This document shows positions 60,604-64,000 of a DNA stretch of 64,000 bases, one piece after another. Origin of the DNA: Desulfosporosinus fructosivorans (lineage in GTDB: Bacteria > Bacillota > Desulfitobacteriia > Desulfitobacteriales > Desulfitobacteriaceae); NCBI RefSeq assembly GCF_004766045.1, contig NZ_SPQQ01000006.1, forward strand, positions 310,001 to 374,000, written 5' to 3'. Made by a program: the position numbers and the translations under genes. The notes beneath the pieces are model-generated. The model was not told the origin of the DNA and did no database searches. It saw nothing but the letters and a program-made list of their open reading frames with translations. The first letter of the stretch is position 1. Each line of letters begins with the position of its first letter.

Positions 60604-61404
60604 ATGTTAAAAGATATACCTATCCTCATCAAAATAACCCATACAGATCCTGAACTCCTAAGTAGACTTGCTTGGTTTCAGCAACAACCCGGATGCAGCT
60701 GGACTGTAATTCAGGGCAGGGGTGGAGAGTTACCAGAACTTACAATAACGCGTCGGGGTGTTTTCTTGACAAGCGGATCAAAACAACTGTCCTTTCATCC
60801 AAACATGGCCATCATTCGGCTATTAAATCTCCTGCGTGGTGGGTTTGATCGTTATCTTGAAGCAACCCAACTAAAAGAAGGGGGCTCATTAATTGATGCT
60901 ACTCTGGGTTTTGGGACGGATGCTTTAATTGGGGCCTGGGCAGTTGGGGAAAAAGGGAGTGTTCTGGGAATTGAGCAGTCTCCGATTTTAGCCGCATTCG
61001 TTAAGGATGGTTTGAGCCATTTTGATGAGATTATTCGCAAAGCTCACAATAAAGATAAACAAGATACTTGGTCAGCTTTAGCACGAGCCTCTCAGAAAAT
61101 TGAAGTTCGTTGGGGTGAACACCTTGAGTATCTAAAGCAGATACCCTCTCGCTCGGTTGATGTGGTTTATTTCGATCCTATGTTTCGCAACACATGTAGA
61201 CAGTCTGACTCAATTGTACCCTTGCATCGCTGGTCAGACCACAATCCCCTCAATCCCGAGGTTGTACTAGAAGCATGTCGGGTTGCTCGATACCGGGTTG
61301 TGCTTAAAGAACGCAAAACCAGCCCAGAATTCCGACGTCTAGGGTTTGACATATTACTTGGAGGACAGTACAGTCCTGTCGATTATGGCGTCATTTTAGT
61401 TTGA
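60604..61404 (+). CDS. RsmJ-like SAM-dependent methyltransferase
   Basis: A 266-residue class I methyltransferase. DATLGFGTDALIGAWAVGE is SAM motif I and VDVVYFDPMFRNTCRQSDS resembles the DPMFP catalytic motif of RsmJ, which makes m2G1516 in 16S rRNA. An N-terminal strand domain precedes. ATG at 60604 follows ACTGGAGG; the upstream start at 60565 has no ribosome site. Ends 14 nt before miaA. rRNA as substrate is from homology only. Confidence 0.85.
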   Translation: MLKDIPILIKITHTDPELLSRLAWFQQQPGCSWTVIQGRGGELPELTITRRGVFLTSGSKQLSFHPNMAIIRLLNLLRGGFDRYLEATQLKEGGSLIDATLGFGTDALIGAWAVGEKGSVLGIEQSPILAAFVKDGLSHFDEIIRKAHNKDKQDTWSALARASQKIEVRWGEHLEYLKQIPSRSVDVVYFDPMFRNTCRQSDSIVPLHRWSDHNPLNPEVVLEACRVARYRVVLKERKTSPEFRRLGFDILLGGQYSPVDYGVILV

Positions 61405-61418
61405 TAGGGGTTGATCTA

Positions 61419-62360
61419 GTGTATCCACTAATCATTATTATCGGCCCGACCGGCGTCGGTAAGACATCACTAGGAATAGCCCTGGCCCTGGAACTTGGAG
61501 GGGAGATAATTTCTGGAGATTCTGTTCAGATTTATAAGAAACTTGATATCGGTTCAGCGAAACCAAGTACAGAAGAACTCCAACTCGTCCCACACCACCT
61601 CATTGATTATATAGATCCCCAAGAACCTTTTTCTGCAGCTCAGTTTAAGATTAAGGCTACTGCCTTAATTGATGAAATTAGGGGGCGTGGACATGTTCCA
61701 ATTGTAGTCGGGGGGACAGGGCTCTATATTCGTTCGTTGCTCGATCCCTATGATTTTTCACAACATGGTTCTGAAGAAATCCGATCCATTTGGAATGAAT
61801 ACGTCCAATTACATGGAAACTTAGCACTGCATCAGGAGTTGAAGGACAGGGACCCTGAAACAGCACAGCAGTTACACCCCAACGATGTTTTTCGCGTTAT
61901 TCGAGCGTTAGAAGTCATTGAATTAACAGGTAGCACCCTATCGAGTCAACGTCAATTCCGAGATGATGAATACCAAGCACTTGACCCCTCGGTTGTCTAT
62001 ATTGGGCTAACTGCTCGACGCGAATTAATCTACGATCGAATCAATCAGCGCTGCGTCACAATGCTATCTCAGGGCCTAATCGAAGAAACACTGGGTCTCT
62101 TAAAACTCGGTTATGCACCAACGTTAAAGCCATTGCAAAGTATAGGCTACCGTCATTCACTTTGGTACGTATTTGGTCTTGTCACCCAACCTGAAATGCT
62201 ACGTTTGCTACAAAGAGATACGCGTCATTTTGCTAAACGCCAACTGACTTGGTTTCGCCGTGATCCACGCATCAGTTGGTATGACATTGAGACGGATTCG
62301 GACGAATTACTCGAGGGTATTCTCAAGACTTGCAGAGCCTGTCAAACTCGTGTAGAATAA
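61419..62360 (+). CDS. miaA: tRNA dimethylallyltransferase
   Basis: A 313-residue enzyme adding dimethylallyl to A37 of tRNA. IIIIGPTGVGKTSLGIALA (P-loop), ISGDSVQIYKKLDIGSAKP, VGGTGLYIRSLLDPYDF and RRDPRISWYDIE are family motifs. GTG at 61419 is preferred over TTG at 61401, because the AGGGG ribosome site lies between the two. Followed by hfq after 35 nt, the order found in many bacteria. Confidence 0.97.
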   Translation: MYPLIIIIGPTGVGKTSLGIALALELGGEIISGDSVQIYKKLDIGSAKPSTEELQLVPHHLIDYIDPQEPFSAAQFKIKATALIDEIRGRGHVPIVVGGTGLYIRSLLDPYDFSQHGSEEIRSIWNEYVQLHGNLALHQELKDRDPETAQQLHPNDVFRVIRALEVIELTGSTLSSQRQFRDDEYQALDPSVVYIGLTARRELIYDRINQRCVTMLSQGLIEETLGLLKLGYAPTLKPLQSIGYRHSLWYVFGLVTQPEMLRLLQRDTRHFAKRQLTWFRRDPRISWYDIETDSDELLEGILKTCRACQTRVE

Positions 62361-62395
62361 GTTAAGTAGTAATATAAGGTGATGGAGGCAAATAT

Positions 62396-62650
62396 ATGAA
62401 TAAATCGCCCATCAATTTACAAGATACCTTTTTAAATCAGGTACGCAAGGAAAACCTTCCGGTGACCATTTACTTGGTTAACGGGTTTCAGCTTAAGGGT
62501 CTTATCAGAGGTTTTGATAACTTCACAGTAGTTATTGAGTTTGAAGGTAGACAACAAATGGTCTATAAGCACGCAATTTCAACTGTCATGCCAATTCGCC
62601 CTATTAACTTTATGGCAAGTGCTGCTGCAGAGTCATCCACGAGTTCTTAG
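62396..62650 (+). CDS. hfq: RNA chaperone Hfq
   Basis: An 84-residue Sm-fold hexameric RNA chaperone. NLQDTFLNQVRKENLPVTIY is Sm1; FDNFTVVIEFEGRQQMVYKH contains Sm2 with the YKHAIS motif. ATG at 62396 follows GATGGAGG. The C-terminal tail is short (about 10 residues), as in other Firmicutes. Confidence 0.98.
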   Translation: MNKSPINLQDTFLNQVRKENLPVTIYLVNGFQLKGLIRGFDNFTVVIEFEGRQQMVYKHAISTVMPIRPINFMASAAAESSTSS

Positions 62651-62737
62651 ACCAATATTAACTCGTTCAACTATAGTTGAAAATCGAGACTTCGGTGAGG
62701 GAGTCTAGCTCCTTCGCTGGCAAGTGTTCCCATTGGA

Positions 62738-62789
62738 AAAGCCTCCAGTGCCAAAGTCTCCACTGGAGACTTTCAACACTGGAGGCTTT
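62738..62789. repeat. Long two-part hairpin downstream of hfq
   Basis: Outer 13-bp arms AAAGCCTCCAGTG (62738-62750)/(62777-62789) and inner 10-bp arms AAAGTCTCCA/TGGAGACTTT around a single-base loop, separated only by CC/CAA. It has no T-run and lies 88 nt past hfq. It could be an RNA processing or termination structure or part of the repeat element next to it. Confidence 0.6.
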
Positions 62790-62820
62790 CGTCACGAAGC
62801 AGGGGACAGGGTCCCACTCC

Positions 62821-62859
62821 AACTCGTAGAAGTAGGAGTCTCACGATTGGATATATTAG
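62821..62859 (+). repeat. 39-bp copy of a mutL linker segment
   Basis: 36 of 39 bases match 59804-59842 inside mutL. The core AGTCTCACGATTGG also occurs at 51951-51964 just after the miaB stop. Confidence 0.75.
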
Positions 62860-62995
62860 GATGACTCAAAAGCGTAAAGGACTAAGTTTGGAAAGTTACC
62901 ATTCTTAGTTCTTTCTCTTGAATTCATTGCTCTTTTGTGATATCTTAGTTTTATATGCTTTTATCTTGGTGAAAGAAAGGAACTCAACTAAAACT

Positions 62996-64000
62996 ATGGA
63001 AACTCGAAATTTAAGAAACATTGCAATTATCGCTCACGTTGATCACGGGAAGACGACGCTTGTGGACGCCATGTTAAAACAAAGTGGAACCTTCAGAGCT
63101 AACCAACAAGTTATTGAGCGCGTCATGGACTCCAATGATTTAGAACGTGAACGTGGAATTACAATCCTATCCAAAAACACCGCCGTTCATTGGCAGGGAA
63201 CAAAGATTAACATTATTGATACTCCAGGCCATGCCGACTTCGGTGGTGAAGTTGAGCGCGTTTTACAAATGGTCAATGGGGTACTCCTTATTGTAGATTC
63301 TTTCGAAGGCCCTATGCCCCAAACTCGTTTTGTTTTGAGAAAAGCTTTAGAGCTTAAACTCGTGCCTATTGTTGTCATCAATAAAATTGACCGCCCTGAC
63401 GCCCGCCCTGATGAAGTCGTCGATGAAGTCCTTGACCTCTTTATTGAGCTTGGTGCGGAAGATGAGCAGTTAGATTTTCCAGTAGTTTATGCCTCTGCTC
63501 GTGCCGGAACTGCAGGACTCGCTCACGATTCTTTGGCGGACTCTTTAACACCCTTATTTTCCGTGATCTTGGAACACATTCCAGCTCCTGTAGTTGATCT
63601 GGAAGCTCCGTTTCAGATGCTTGTCACCACTTTAGACTACGATGATTATGTCGGGAAAATTGCTGTAGGCCGAATTGTACGTGGAACAATTCACCAAAAT
63701 GAAACTGTTACCCTAATCAAACGGGATGAGAGTTTTGAACGAGCTAAAGTCGGGAAAGTTATGATCTTTGAAGGACTAAAACGACAAGACGTTTTAGAAG
63801 CATCCGCCGGAGAAATCGTTGCGCTTACCGGGCTTACCAGCGCTAATATCGGAGAAACTGTAGCCTGTTCTGTAGCTCCTGAAGCCTTACCGAGAATTGA
63901 AGTCGATGAGCCAACTTTATCCATGAACTTTATGGTTAATAACAGTCCCTTCGCTGGGCGAGAAGGTCATTTCGTAACCTCTCGTAAGATACGCGAACGC
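62996..64000 (+). CDS. typA: Translational GTPase TypA/BipA (5' part)
   Basis: The first 335 codons of a ribosome-binding GTPase cut by the window end (full length is about 600). NIAIIAHVDHGKTTLVDAML (G1), RERGITI (G2), DTPGHADFGGEVERVL (G3) and NKIDRPDARPDE (G4) are intact, and the beta-barrel domain II follows (VGRIVRGTIHQNETVTL). ATG at 62996 with GAAAGAAAGGAACT upstream. BipA aids ribosome assembly at low temperature and stress. Confidence 0.97.
   Translation, partial: METRNLRNIAIIAHVDHGKTTLVDAMLKQSGTFRANQQVIERVMDSNDLERERGITILSKNTAVHWQGTKINIIDTPGHADFGGEVERVLQMVNGVLLIVDSFEGPMPQTRFVLRKALELKLVPIVVINKIDRPDARPDEVVDEVLDLFIELGAEDEQLDFPVVYASARAGTAGLAHDSLADSLTPLFSVILEHIPAPVVDLEAPFQMLVTTLDYDDYVGKIAVGRIVRGTIHQNETVTLIKRDESFERAKVGKVMIFEGLKRQDVLEASAGEIVALTGLTSANIGETVACSVAPEALPRIEVDEPTLSMNFMVNNSPFAGREGHFVTSRKIRER

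Noticed and set aside
1..64000. tRNA or rRNA genes
   Set aside because: No cloverleaf with CCA-type end or conserved TTCGA-type T-loop context, and no rRNA sequence, was recognised by eye; a dedicated tRNA scan would settle it.

Overview
The window looks like the chromosome of an anaerobic, spore-forming-type Firmicute of the Peptococcaceae group (Desulfosporosinus or Desulfitobacterium-like). The reasons are AGGAGG-type ribosome sites with many TTG/GTG starts, the mutS-mutL-miaA-hfq order, several molybdopterin oxidoreductases, a siroheme-type ferredoxin protein, a remnant of an MttB-type methyltransferase, and an operon built on oxygen-sensitive 2-hydroxyacyl-CoA dehydratase chemistry. The species assignment is inference; no rRNA is present. 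No tRNA, CRISPR array or intact insertion sequence was recognised.

Region 1 (about 1-9300) is accessory DNA. It holds broken genes (an HTH regulator at 146, a cell-wall-type protein at 4571, a P-loop kinase at 5644), a Y-family polymerase/YolD pair bracketed by a 47-bp direct repeat, small hypothetical genes (CXXC-20-CXXC, DUF4177, DUF1659, DUF2922, DUF3102), a GNAT acetyltransferase, and an XRE regulator facing a 56-aa protein across three matching operator palindromes.

Region 2 (9466-25144) is the most interesting part. A sigma-54 activator is followed by a canonical -24/-12 promoter with two tandem 17-bp sites about 150 bp upstream of it. The promoter leads into a CooC-like nickel ATPase, two HgdB/HgdA-like subunits with an ATP-dependent activase, two tiny paralogous membrane proteins, a possible structured RNA, a protein resembling part of acetyl-CoA synthase (CdhC), a zinc alcohol dehydrogenase, a complete FixABCX-like set (EtfB, EtfA, FixC with an apparent ACG start, FixX), an acyl-CoA dehydrogenase, an SDR and an atypical crotonase. 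The whole reads as one catabolic route for an unknown CoA-linked substrate, in which FixABCX-type electron bifurcation may supply low-potential electrons to the dehydratase/reductase activase.

Region 3 (25200-38250) holds a flavoredoxin-like protein, an ADP-ribosylglycohydrolase, a secreted SGNH esterase and a minus-strand respiratory block. The block comprises torD-dmsA-dmsB-dmsC, a second Tat-less molybdoenzyme with its own ferredoxin subunit, and a PucR-type regulator. A truncated mttB 3' end sits beyond the regulator.

Region 4 (38410-64000) is mostly core genome: DltD-like protein, PhoU, a siroheme/ferredoxin protein convergent with a Crp/Fnr regulator, gap-pyk, a LysM/G5/M23 peptidase, a thioesterase, DacF-type carboxypeptidase, miaB, a YlbF-family protein with a cysteine-rich tail, mutS, a hydantoinase-like plus histone-deacetylase-like pair, mutL, an RsmJ-like methyltransferase, miaA, hfq and the start of typA. 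A 39-bp segment of mutL is repeated between hfq and typA, and a run of 7-bp repeats precedes the hydantoinase-like gene.
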